From Verrucomicrobiaceae bacterium (lineage in GTDB: Bacteria; Verrucomicrobiota; Verrucomicrobiia; Verrucomicrobiales; Verrucomicrobiaceae): DNA of 64,000 bases. Of the stretch, positions 42,235 to 50,885 are shown in pieces. Every line of letters begins with the position of its first letter. Position 1 is the first letter of the stretch. A program made the translations under genes and the position numbers. The notes beneath the pieces are model-generated. The model was not told where the DNA came from. It worked only from the letters and a program-made list of their open reading frames with translations, and did no database searches. The DNA lies in NCBI GenBank assembly GCA_015075365.1, contig JABTUN010000003.1, positions 248,001 through 312,000 of the forward strand, written 5' to 3'.

Positions 42235-43919
42235 TCTCCCTTTGGTTTCTCCTTTTTTAATACGTCCACCCAGGAGCCGTCTTTCTCAATAAAGAGAACT
42301 CCCATGTCCCGCCAAAGCTGAAGGCGGACGAGGTTGTGGTTGATGCGCGTGGAGACCATCAGGTCGCGCGCGTTGTTGATGTCACGCTGGGCCTCCACCA
42401 AGTCACGCGCGGTTCCCTGCCCCACGGCAGCAAAGGCTTCCTCGACTTCGAGGCGCTTCTGGCTGATCTCCATGCCGCGCTGGGCGAATTCATATTGCTT
42501 CCGCGCTACCTCGAGGTCGCGCCAGGCGGTGCGCACCGAGTTTCGCACCTGCTCCTCGGCCAGTTCCAACTCGCGGCGGGCGCGCTGTTCCGCCACCATG
42601 GCGGCACGCAGGGTGTTGCGCTCCGGCTTCTGGTTGAGGTTCAGGTCCGTGTTTAGACCGATCGAGACACCACGGTTGCGGCTTTGAAGGGTCAGGTCGT
42701 TGCGGTTGGGATCGTCGAGCGTGCGGTGGGAAACCACCGCGTTGAGGGTGGGGAGGGTTTCCTGTTTGGCGATCAGCACGCGGCGTGTGGCATCCTCGGC
42801 GCGGTCCCGGCTGTTCCACACGTCCAGCCGTGTCGTCAGGGCCGTTTGCATGGCGTCATCAAGCGTGCCGGGCGGCATCAGGATCTCCAGCGACTCGAGA
42901 TCCTTGTAGTCGAGCACGATGCGCTCCGTGATGGGCAGCCCGAGGGTGATTTTCAGGTCATCGAGCGCCTGCTCGTAGTTGCGGATGGCGCTGGTCCAGG
43001 TGCGCTGGAAATTGATCTGGCCCTGCAGGAGCTGGCCGAGCTGCGAGTAGCTGCCCTGGCCGTTTTCAAACATCGCGCGCTGGCGTTCGACGTTGGTGTT
43101 GAAGGCCATGTAACCCAAGTAGGCGTTTTTGGCGGTCTCACGACTCTGAATCGCGCGGAAATACTGCGTGGCGACTTCGACGGCGAAGGACTTCCGCTGT
43201 TGGGTGAAGGAACGGATGTTGTAAAGCACGTTGCGTTCCGCCTGGGTCAGGGCCTCGGAGGCGGCCAAGTAGCCCGCGCCGCGCAGGAGGGGCTGGGAGA
43301 GGGTGAATGCCAGCCGCGAATCCCCCGTGTCGCGCAGGCCGCCGGTGAGAAAGCGCACGAAATCGGTCGTCAGGTCCGCCGCCAGCCGCGCACCGGTGCG
43401 GGTGAGCACGCTCAGGCCCAGATCACCGCTGGTGGTCAGGGTGCCGGTGTTCACCAGCGTGGTCACGCCATCGCTCACCTTCACCCGGTCCAGCGTGCTC
43501 GAACCGCCGCCGCTGAGGATGGGGGTGAAGTTTTGCCGCGTCAGCGTCAGATCCAGCGCGGAAAGGTACACCACCTCCTTTTGAAGCAGGTAGCTGCGGT
43601 TGCGGTGAACCGCGAAGTTCAGCGCGTCCGCCAGTGAGATGACCCGGGCATCCTTTTCGATGTGGGCTCGCTCGCCCAGGAAATCCACGGTTTTGACATT
43701 CTTCGCCAGCTCCTTCATCGAAACCGGCGGCGGCGGCGTGATGTCCATCAAGTGCTGGCCTGAGTTGGGCACCTTGCTTGTCTTCTTCTTGAGCAGGCCG
43801 AAGACCTCCTTGTCCGCCCACTTTTTGTAGGTTCCGGAGCTGCATCCACACACCACCAGCAGCGTCGCGCTTAAAAGCGCGAGATGTGGGGACGATGAAA
43901 GACGAGCCTGGGGAACCAT
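42231..43919 (-). CDS. TolC-family outer-membrane efflux channel
   Basis: A 562-residue outer-membrane factor. The N-terminus is a lipoprotein-type signal (LLVVCGCSSG, lipid Cys at 24 or 26). The rest has two internally related halves of long helices and strands typical of TolC/OEP, for example GYLAASEALTQAERNVLYNI and the repeat-like AAVGQGTARDLVEAQRDINN near the C-terminus. It forms the exit duct of a tripartite pump or type I secretion system. It starts the operon with the adaptor and ATPase. The N-terminal 110 residues before the first helix are longer than usual. Confidence 0.88.
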   Translation of the reverse strand: MVPQARLSSSPHLALLSATLLVVCGCSSGTYKKWADKEVFGLLKKKTSKVPNSGQHLMDITPPPPVSMKELAKNVKTVDFLGERAHIEKDARVISLADALNFAVHRNRSYLLQKEVVYLSALDLTLTRQNFTPILSGGGSSTLDRVKVSDGVTTLVNTGTLTTSGDLGLSVLTRTGARLAADLTTDFVRFLTGGLRDTGDSRLAFTLSQPLLRGAGYLAASEALTQAERNVLYNIRSFTQQRKSFAVEVATQYFRAIQSRETAKNAYLGYMAFNTNVERQRAMFENGQGSYSQLGQLLQGQINFQRTWTSAIRNYEQALDDLKITLGLPITERIVLDYKDLESLEILMPPGTLDDAMQTALTTRLDVWNSRDRAEDATRRVLIAKQETLPTLNAVVSHRTLDDPNRNDLTLQSRNRGVSIGLNTDLNLNQKPERNTLRAAMVAEQRARRELELAEEQVRNSVRTAWRDLEVARKQYEFAQRGMEISQKRLEVEEAFAAVGQGTARDLVEAQRDINNARDLMVSTRINHNLVRLQLWRDMGVLFIEKDGSWVDVLKKEKPKGE

Positions 43920-44071
43920 GCGTGAAAAAGAAGGTCATGCGGGTTGGGCACACGACCTGGGAAATTTTGGGGGACTGATTCTACGTCCGCACGATGACAA
44001 ATCTATCGTTGAAACACCCTCAGGAAGCCATTTCGCGCGGCACATGCTTCCTTGGCCCCGACCAGTGCCCG

Positions 44072-44452
44072 TCAGCATCGTTTTTCCCAGCGTGTGAAGG
44101 CCAGCGTCAGCCAGCCAAGCATCAAACTCAGGCCGCCGAAGGGTGTCACGGCCCCCAGCCACTTTTTGCCCGTCAATGCCAGCACATACAACGATCCGGA
44201 AAACAGCAGCATGCCCGCGATGAGGAAACTCCAGGCCCACACGGCCCGCTTTCCGCCCGCCGCGCCGAAGATCGCCAGCACGGCCGTCAGAATGGCATGC
44301 GGCAGGTGGTATTCGACCGCCGTGTTCCAGTGGTCCAGCTCCCCGGCGGCCACCAGCAGGTCATGCACCTTCCCGTGCGCGCCCAAGGCGCCGAGGAGGA
44401 TGGCGAGGAAACCGAGAACAGCGGAAACGCGGAGGCGGGCAGAGGAGAACAT
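44072..44452 (-). CDS. DUF423 family membrane protein
   Basis: A 126-residue, four-span membrane protein of the DUF423 (YgdD/YwdK-like) family. Characteristic features are the N-terminal LGALGAHG, the AVEYHLPHAILTAVL segment and the C-terminal VTPFGGLSLMLGW, with the last helix followed by basic residues. Function unknown; the family is widespread in Gram-negative bacteria. It is divergent from the PH-domain gene, and the gap of about 80 bases would hold both promoters. Confidence 0.9.
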   Translation of the reverse strand: MFSSARLRVSAVLGFLAILLGALGAHGKVHDLLVAAGELDHWNTAVEYHLPHAILTAVLAIFGAAGGKRAVWAWSFLIAGMLLFSGSLYVLALTGKKWLGAVTPFGGLSLMLGWLTLAFTRWEKRC

Positions 44453-44534
44453 GCGTCTTCATGCCTCCGCACGCGGCGTTTCGCGAGTGAATTTGCACGT
44501 TGAGGTGCTGCTTGGCACCCGGGCGTTTTGTTCC

Positions 44535-45065
44535 ATGATTCCAAACATGAAAAAGATGTTCGCGGCCTCCTGGGGAACGGGTTTGAAATGGAGCTCGGTG
44601 CTGGTGACGCTGGTTCTCGCCGGCGTGAGCGCCTCCGGCTTCTTGTGGCCGGGATTTCGGCAGCCCGGGTTCGGTTTCTGGCTGCACGCGTTGCCGCCGG
44701 TTCTGATTTTAGCCGGGGCTCTTCCGTTTGTTGTGCGCGGCTTCACGATTCAAAACGGTGTGCTGCTCGTGCATCGCCTGCTGTGGGACACGACGATCCC
44801 GCTCGCGGGCCTGCAAAGCGCCGAAGTGGTTCCGCATGCCATGAGCGGCAGCCTGCGCACCTTGGGCAATGGCGGCGCGTTTTCCTTCACCGGCCGCTAC
44901 TGGAGCAAGTCACTCGGCCACTACCGCGCCTTCGTAAACGACTGGAAACGCCCTGTCGTGCTTCGCTGGCCGGAAAGGACCATCGTCCTCTCCTGCGATG
45001 ATCCGGAGGCGTTCGTGGCCGCGTTGCGGCAAATGGAATCACCCGCCGCGCACGACGAGGGTTGA
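44535..45065 (+). CDS. Membrane protein with bacterial PH domain
   Basis: A protein of about 176 residues with two N-terminal membrane helices (around VLVTLVLAGVSASGFLW and FWLHALPPVLILAGALPFVV) and a C-terminal bacterial PH-like domain: FTIQNGVLLVHRLLWDTTIPL, then FTGRYWSKSLGHYRAFVND, then IVLSCDDPEAFVAAL. These bPH domains usually sit at membranes and bind proteins or lipids; the role is unknown. A second ATG 12 bases on (44547) is an alternative start. The stop is 6 bases before the first possible start of the TamB-like gene, so it probably belongs to the same operon. Confidence 0.75.
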   Translation: MIPNMKKMFAASWGTGLKWSSVLVTLVLAGVSASGFLWPGFRQPGFGFWLHALPPVLILAGALPFVVRGFTIQNGVLLVHRLLWDTTIPLAGLQSAEVVPHAMSGSLRTLGNGGAFSFTGRYWSKSLGHYRAFVNDWKRPVVLRWPERTIVLSCDDPEAFVAALRQMESPAAHDEG

Positions 45066-45071
45066 ACAACG

Positions 45072-48000
45072 GTGTGTTCTCGGCATCGGACAGGGGTGCC
45101 TGAAACGTCTCCAAAATCCAAGCGCCGCTGGCTGGGATGGCTTCTACGCCTGAGTGCTGCAGGTGTTCTCCTGCTTGCGGTGGCGGCGCTGTTTCACGAG
45201 GCCTTGCTGCGGGCCCTGCTGCGGCATGGCGGGCCCGTGGGGGCGGAGATGGCGGGCGTGAAGCTTTCGTGGCAGGTGGAAGGCAGTGTGATGCGGGATC
45301 TGAAGCTCACGAACATCACCGCGAGCGGGCTCATGATCGAAAAGGCATCCGTGGGTGAGTTTTCGGCGGCTTATGATGCGCGTGCGGCGCTGACGGACGT
45401 GGTGAAGCGGATCGCTTTGCGGAATGTGGAGGCGGTGGTGGACCTTCGGAAGCTGCCGAAGAGTGAAACGGTGCAGGAGAAGCCGGTGGAAGCTTCCAAA
45501 GAGCCGCCGCCGTTGGTGTGGCCGGAGGTGATCGACATCGAGAACGCGAATGCGAGTGTCACGCTGGCCGATGGGAAGGTTTTGACGATTCGCGGGCTCA
45601 CGCTGCGCATCGGCGAGGGCATGCCGGGCGTGTTTGAGTGCGCGGAGTTTAAAATGGAACCGGGTGACCTTCGCGTGTCGGGCGTGAAGGCAGCGGTGGA
45701 GTGGAAGAAACGCGAGCTGACGATTCGCGGCCTCGATTTGCCTTATGGTGCGAAACTGGGCGCTTTGACGGTGGATTTGCGCGAGTGGGAAAAGGACGCG
45801 GCGAGTGTGAAAGTGGAGGCGGGGCTTGGAAATGCGTCGGTGATGGTGGAGGCGCTGGCGACGGGGATTTTTGGCGGTGCGTTGCAGACGAAGGCGGATG
45901 TGAAGGTGGCGAATTTCACATCGCAGGACTGGAAGATGCCCGAGGGCCTTGTTTTCGGTCCGGTGAATGCGGAGGTGCATGCGGAGGGTGATCCGACGAT
46001 GCCGATGAAGCTGCGTGTGGATGGCAAAGTCGATGTGACAGATGTGCGGGCGGCGGGGGCGATGCTGGATCGCGTTTCGGCGGTGTTTGGGGTGAAGGAC
46101 GGCGTCGCGCAGGTGAGTGAGGCGAAGGTTTTGCGCGGGGTGAATGAGGTGGTGGCGTCGATGGAGGCGAAGCTGGCGGAGGACGTGATGAAGTCGCCGT
46201 GGAAGGCGGCGCTGAAGGCGAAGATGGCAGATGTGACGCAGCTTTTGGTGAAGCCGCCGCCGGTGAAGGGCGTGGTGGAGATCAGCGCGAGCGCAGAAGG
46301 TGTCGGCGCGACGCCGGTGAAGGCGGAGGCGCAGGTGGACGGGAGCGAGCTGGGCTTTGAGCGTTATCAATTGCCGAAGCTGGCGGTGGACGTGGCGATG
46401 GATGGCAAGGAGGCGAAGGTGACTGTGCCTGCGCTGATGGTCGGTGACGGTAATCAGATCGATTTGAAGGCAGCGATGCGGATGGAGGATGACATGCCGG
46501 TGACGGCGGAGTGGAAGGTGGCGGTCGATGATCCGATGCTGCTGATGAAGACGTTGAATCTGCCGCCGCTGGAGCAGCCGGTGACGGCGAAGCTGAGCAC
46601 GACTGGCAAGGCGGCGCTGCGGGTGAATGATCCGATGAATGTGGAGGCGGAGATGATGCTGAGTGTGAAGGACGGGCGCTTTGGCGAGGCTCCGCTGCCG
46701 GTGGTGGAACTGAAGGCGGCGGTGACGAAGGGCGAGGCGGTGGTGGGGAGCTGCCGTGTGATCGTGGATGCGCGGAACCGCGTGGAGTTAAAGGGGACGG
46801 CGGGTTTGAAGGAGCCGTGGCGTTTTGGTGTGGATGGCGTGGTGGAGATGCCGGAGCTGAAGGCGCTGAACACGCTGCTGGCGGCGTTCAAGGCACCGGT
46901 GATCGAGAGCGGGGCGTTGATGGCGAAGCTCGATGTGCGCGGCGATGCGAAACCGTGGCGCGGTGAGGGGAATGTGACGCTGGAGGCGAAGGCGGTGAAG
47001 GTGGCGGGCATGCCGGAGGCGGCGGATGTGGCGCTGAAGACGGCGTTTGAAGGCACGACGGCGACGATGGAGTCGCTGCAAGCAATGCTGGGGCCTTGGA
47101 AGCTCATGACGAAGGGCGTGGTGAATGAGGTGAGTGCAGATTTGAGTGAGTTGAGTCTGTATCAGAAGGACCGGCAGTTGCTCAGCGGTCATGCGAAGGC
47201 GGCGTTTGATCTCAGTGCGCTGGATGTGGTGCTGAACGCGAAGGATCTGCCGGTTCATGAAGTGGCCGCGGCGGCAGGTGTGAAGGACGTTCCGCCGGCG
47301 ATTTTGAGCACGGCGATCGTGGTGCGTGGTTTGGAGGATGCCGAGGTGAAAGTGAACCTGAAGGACGTGAAGGCTCCAGGGCTGCCGAAGGGCTTCTCAC
47401 CGGCTGCGGTGGATGTTTTGACGGTGCTGAAAGGCGGAAAACTGGTCGTGGACGCGAAAGTGGATCAAAAGCCGCTGCAGCCGTTTTTGATGAAAGCGGA
47501 GGTTCCGGTGGTGATTCGCGATTTGATGGCCAAACCTGCTTTGGCGGCCGATTTGCCGCTGAAGGCTACTTTGGACCTCGCGGAGAGTGATTTGAGTTTG
47601 GTGCGAGATCTCGCTCCGGAGCTCTTGAGGTCAGTTCCGGCGAAAATGCGGCTGAATGCGAAGGTGGGAGGCACGGTTAAGGCTCCGTTGATCGATTCCG
47701 CGCTCGATGTGGATGTGCCGGAGGTGGGTTTTGCGAGCGCGGATCTGCCGAGCGTGCGCGAGGTGAAGGTGCGGGTACGCACGCATGACCGCACGGTGCG
47801 GCTGGAAGAGGTTTCGGCGTTGCTGGCGGGTGGTCGTGTGAAGCTCGGTGGCTCCGTCGATGTCGCGAAGCCGGATGATCCGCGTTTTGATCTGAAGCTC
47901 GAGGCGCGTGAGGCGCTGGTGTTTCGAAATCCGACCTCGAGCCTGCGTGCGAATGCGGACATCGCGTGCAGCGGTGGTTTGAAGGCGGCGAAGGTCAGCG

Positions 48001-48839
48001 GCGTGGTGGAGGCAGTGCGCGGCCGCATCTTCCAGGAGGTGAATTTGCTGCCGAATGTGATGGGCGTGATCAAGCAGGGTGAAAAACTGCCGCCGCCACC
48101 GGCCTCGACGGCGAAGTCGGCGCAGAAGGTGGAGCTGCCGCCGTTGCTGAAGGACTGGAGCTTTGATCTGAAGGTGCGGACGCGTGATCCGGTGCTGCTG
48201 GCAGGCAATTTGGTGAACGGAGCGATCTCTGCCGATGTGAAGCTGGGCGGCACGGGCGCGAAGCCGCTGCTGACGGGCTTTGCGAATGTGGACCGGTTGC
48301 TGATCAAGCTGCCGTTCAGCCTGCTGAAGATCACGAAGGGCGTGGTGACGATGAACCCGGAGAACCCCTTCGCGCCGAAGCTGGATGTGCGCGGGGAGTC
48401 GCGTGTGGGGAGCACGGACATCTCGCTTTATGTTTATGGCGAGGCGACGAATCCGAAGACGCGCTTCACGAGCTCGCCGCCAATGAGCGAGGCGGACATC
48501 GTGACGATGCTGGGCACAGGCATGACGCTGGGCGGTGACAATGCGCAGATGGCGAGCGAGGCGATGACCCGAGCGGCCTTCCTGGTGGTGTCGGAGACGT
48601 GGCGGAAGCTCTTCAATTCGGAGAAAAAGGTGAGCGATGAGCCGCCGAAGCTGCACATGACCTTCAACCCGAGTGGCGGTGACCGCGCAAACGACAGCAT
48701 GCAGGCGATGTATGAACTGACGCCCAAGGTGCGCTTCACAGGCCGCTTCATGCAGAGCGGCCGCATGAAGGCGCTGCTGGGCTATGTGCTGAGGTTTGGG
48801 AAGGCTGCGCGAGCGATGGAAGAGGAGGTGACGAGATGA
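45072..48839 (+). CDS. tamB: TamB-like AsmA/DUF490 translocation and assembly protein
   Basis: A protein of about 1255 residues with one N-terminal membrane anchor (LSAAGVLLLAVAALFHEALL) and a very long repetitive beta-rich body in which AsmA-like segments recur. The C-terminal DUF490/TamB domain includes KDWSFDLKVRTRDPVLLAGN, KPLLTGFANVDRLLIKLPF, GEATNPKTRFTSSPPMSE and ADIVTMLGTGMTLGG. TamB-type proteins span the periplasm and move phospholipids or help outer-membrane proteins fold. The start is GTG at 45072 or, equally plausible, GTG at 45096. The stop overlaps the tamA start by four bases. Confidence 0.88.
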   Translation: MCSRHRTGVPETSPKSKRRWLGWLLRLSAAGVLLLAVAALFHEALLRALLRHGGPVGAEMAGVKLSWQVEGSVMRDLKLTNITASGLMIEKASVGEFSAAYDARAALTDVVKRIALRNVEAVVDLRKLPKSETVQEKPVEASKEPPPLVWPEVIDIENANASVTLADGKVLTIRGLTLRIGEGMPGVFECAEFKMEPGDLRVSGVKAAVEWKKRELTIRGLDLPYGAKLGALTVDLREWEKDAASVKVEAGLGNASVMVEALATGIFGGALQTKADVKVANFTSQDWKMPEGLVFGPVNAEVHAEGDPTMPMKLRVDGKVDVTDVRAAGAMLDRVSAVFGVKDGVAQVSEAKVLRGVNEVVASMEAKLAEDVMKSPWKAALKAKMADVTQLLVKPPPVKGVVEISASAEGVGATPVKAEAQVDGSELGFERYQLPKLAVDVAMDGKEAKVTVPALMVGDGNQIDLKAAMRMEDDMPVTAEWKVAVDDPMLLMKTLNLPPLEQPVTAKLSTTGKAALRVNDPMNVEAEMMLSVKDGRFGEAPLPVVELKAAVTKGEAVVGSCRVIVDARNRVELKGTAGLKEPWRFGVDGVVEMPELKALNTLLAAFKAPVIESGALMAKLDVRGDAKPWRGEGNVTLEAKAVKVAGMPEAADVALKTAFEGTTATMESLQAMLGPWKLMTKGVVNEVSADLSELSLYQKDRQLLSGHAKAAFDLSALDVVLNAKDLPVHEVAAAAGVKDVPPAILSTAIVVRGLEDAEVKVNLKDVKAPGLPKGFSPAAVDVLTVLKGGKLVVDAKVDQKPLQPFLMKAEVPVVIRDLMAKPALAADLPLKATLDLAESDLSLVRDLAPELLRSVPAKMRLNAKVGGTVKAPLIDSALDVDVPEVGFASADLPSVREVKVRVRTHDRTVRLEEVSALLAGGRVKLGGSVDVAKPDDPRFDLKLEAREALVFRNPTSSLRANADIACSGGLKAAKVSGVVEAVRGRIFQEVNLLPNVMGVIKQGEKLPPPPASTAKSAQKVELPPLLKDWSFDLKVRTRDPVLLAGNLVNGAISADVKLGGTGAKPLLTGFANVDRLLIKLPFSLLKITKGVVTMNPENPFAPKLDVRGESRVGSTDISLYVYGEATNPKTRFTSSPPMSEADIVTMLGTGMTLGGDNAQMASEAMTRAAFLVVSETWRKLFNSEKKVSDEPPKLHMTFNPSGGDRANDSMQAMYELTPKVRFTGRFMQSGRMKALLGYVLRFGKAARAMEEEVTR

Positions 48840-50875
48840 AGGCACTGACTACTCTGGCCTTCTTCGTTCTGCTGTTTACGAGCCTGAACGCCGCGGCCTT
48901 TGAAGTGAAGCACGGCAATGCGACCGTGCGCGTGGAGGGCATCGAAGAGGCGCAGTGGAAGGAGTTGGAGGGGATGCTGAAGGATCAACTGACGCTGAAT
49001 GGCGGCGGGGCGGTGGCGGAACCGCTGGCGGATGATCTGGCGTTCTTTACGCGGCAGTTTTTCATCCGCGGAGGCTGGCCCGAGGCGGTGGTGGCGTGGA
49101 AACTGGAGAAGGGCGGGGGAATCGAGCTGGAGGTGAAGTCGGGGCCGCGTTTGCGCGTGGGCGAGGTGGTGGTCAAAGGCACCACGGCGGTGCCGGAGGA
49201 GGAACTGCGGAAGTTTGTGCTGAAACCGACGCTGGAGCGGCCGGAGACGGACCCTAAGCTGCCGCAGTGGGTGGAGGGGGATTTGAAGGAAGGCGCGGGA
49301 CTGGTGGAACGTCGTCTGCGAGCGGAGGGTTTTCTCAATGCGACGGCGCTGCTGCTGCCGGCGGCGGAGCACGATGCGGAATTTCGTCGTGCGGTGACGG
49401 TGGAGGTGGTGCCGGGGCCGCGTTTTGTTTTTGGAACGGCTTCGCTAAGCGGTGCGCCCGAGAGTTTGGAGAAGGAGATGCAGGCGCTGATGACGGAGCA
49501 AAGCGGCACGCCCTTCAACGAGGCACGCGTGCAGCAGATCGAGCAGCGTTTGCGCTCGATGTGCGCGGAGCATGGCTGGCTGAATGCAACGACGGAGGCG
49601 CGCTATGCTTTGTCGAAGAACGGCGGCGCGGTGGATGTGCTCTTTGCGGTGATGCCGGGCGAGCGGGTGCGGATCACGCGTGTGGTGACGCATCCGGGCT
49701 TCAGCCGCGGCGCGTCGCGGGTGCTGATGGCGAAATTCAGGCCGCTGACGGGGCAGATTTACGAGGCGGAGGAGGCGGACTTTGTTTTCAAGCGCGCCTT
49801 GGACACGGGGATGTTTGCGCTGCTGGACACGCAGGTGGTGCCGCTGGACGCGGCGAAGTCGCAGGGAGAGCTGCGCATCACGGGTGAGGAGGCGCAGCCG
49901 CACACGCTGGGCTTTGAGGTGGGCTTTGACACCTTCCTCGGCGCGCAGGCGGGTGTGACCTACAAGAACACGAACTTCCGCGACAGCGGGAACACGCTGG
50001 CTGCGGAGCTGAACTACAGCGTGGCTGGTCCGGTGGGCTTCGTGAGCCACACGAATCCGGCTGTCTTTGGCTCGCCCTACGCCCTTTCATCGCGGCTGGC
50101 GCTGGAGCAATTCAACCTCTTTGAGTACGACCGCCTTGGCACGACGCTGAGCTTTGACCTGGCCCGCCGTGTGAGCGGGGCGCTGAGCTACAGCGTGTTT
50201 TTCAGCGCCTCGGCGAACACGGTGGACACACAAAGCCTCACGAGGGCGCAGACCGGCCCCACGGACTACACCTTGGAAAGCCTCGGTGTGAATGTGATGC
50301 TCGACCGGCGTGACAATCCCGTGCTGCCGAAAAAGGGCTGGTTCATCGCGGCGCGCGCGGAGCAGACGCTGAGCCTGCTGGGCGGCGATGTGAGCTTCCA
50401 GCGCACGGAACTGCGCGGCGCGTGGTACCAGCCGCTGACGAAAAAACTGCGCCTCGCGGCGGGTCTGGAGCTGTCGAGCATCATGGGCGCGGATGTGCAG
50501 GACATTCCGATCGACGCGCGTGTGTTCAATGGCGGCCCGAACAGCGTGCGCAGCTTTGCGCAGCGGGAGCTGGGGCCGGTGACGCCCGGCGGCACGCCGC
50601 TGGGAGGCACCTCGTCCCTGTTCGCAGGGGCCGAGCTGTCCTACGAGATCATGACGAACCTGGAGTTTGCCATCTTTGCCGATGTGGGAAGCCTCGGGCA
50701 GGGGAAGAACACCTCGCCCTTCGACTATTCGACGGACTTCCGGCAGGGTGTTGGAGCCGGATTGCGCTACCTGCTGCCCTTCGGCCCCATCCGTGTCGAT
50801 TACGGCCACAATCCCGATCCACGCGCCGGCGAAGGCAGCGGCATGCTGCATGTGACGGTGGGTTTCGCCTTTTGA
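48836..50875 (+). CDS. tamA: BamA/TamA-family outer-membrane protein
   Basis: A 679-residue Omp85 protein with a signal peptide (MKALTTLAFFVLLFTSLNAAA). POTRA-like domains cover about residues 95-350 (for example VGEVVVKGTTAVPEEELRKF and TRVVTHPGFSRGASRVL), followed by a 16-strand-type barrel at the C-terminus. The barrel carries the conserved NGGPNSVRSFAQRELGP motif, equivalent to the RGF/Y segment, and ends in an aromatic residue (VTVGFAF). The four-base overlap with the TamB-like gene and the shared topology mark it as the TamA partner rather than the essential BamA, which should be elsewhere. Confidence 0.9.
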   Translation: MKALTTLAFFVLLFTSLNAAAFEVKHGNATVRVEGIEEAQWKELEGMLKDQLTLNGGGAVAEPLADDLAFFTRQFFIRGGWPEAVVAWKLEKGGGIELEVKSGPRLRVGEVVVKGTTAVPEEELRKFVLKPTLERPETDPKLPQWVEGDLKEGAGLVERRLRAEGFLNATALLLPAAEHDAEFRRAVTVEVVPGPRFVFGTASLSGAPESLEKEMQALMTEQSGTPFNEARVQQIEQRLRSMCAEHGWLNATTEARYALSKNGGAVDVLFAVMPGERVRITRVVTHPGFSRGASRVLMAKFRPLTGQIYEAEEADFVFKRALDTGMFALLDTQVVPLDAAKSQGELRITGEEAQPHTLGFEVGFDTFLGAQAGVTYKNTNFRDSGNTLAAELNYSVAGPVGFVSHTNPAVFGSPYALSSRLALEQFNLFEYDRLGTTLSFDLARRVSGALSYSVFFSASANTVDTQSLTRAQTGPTDYTLESLGVNVMLDRRDNPVLPKKGWFIAARAEQTLSLLGGDVSFQRTELRGAWYQPLTKKLRLAAGLELSSIMGADVQDIPIDARVFNGGPNSVRSFAQRELGPVTPGGTPLGGTSSLFAGAELSYEIMTNLEFAIFADVGSLGQGKNTSPFDYSTDFRQGVGAGLRYLLPFGPIRVDYGHNPDPRAGEGSGMLHVTVGFAF

Positions 50876-50885
50876 TCGCCGCCGC

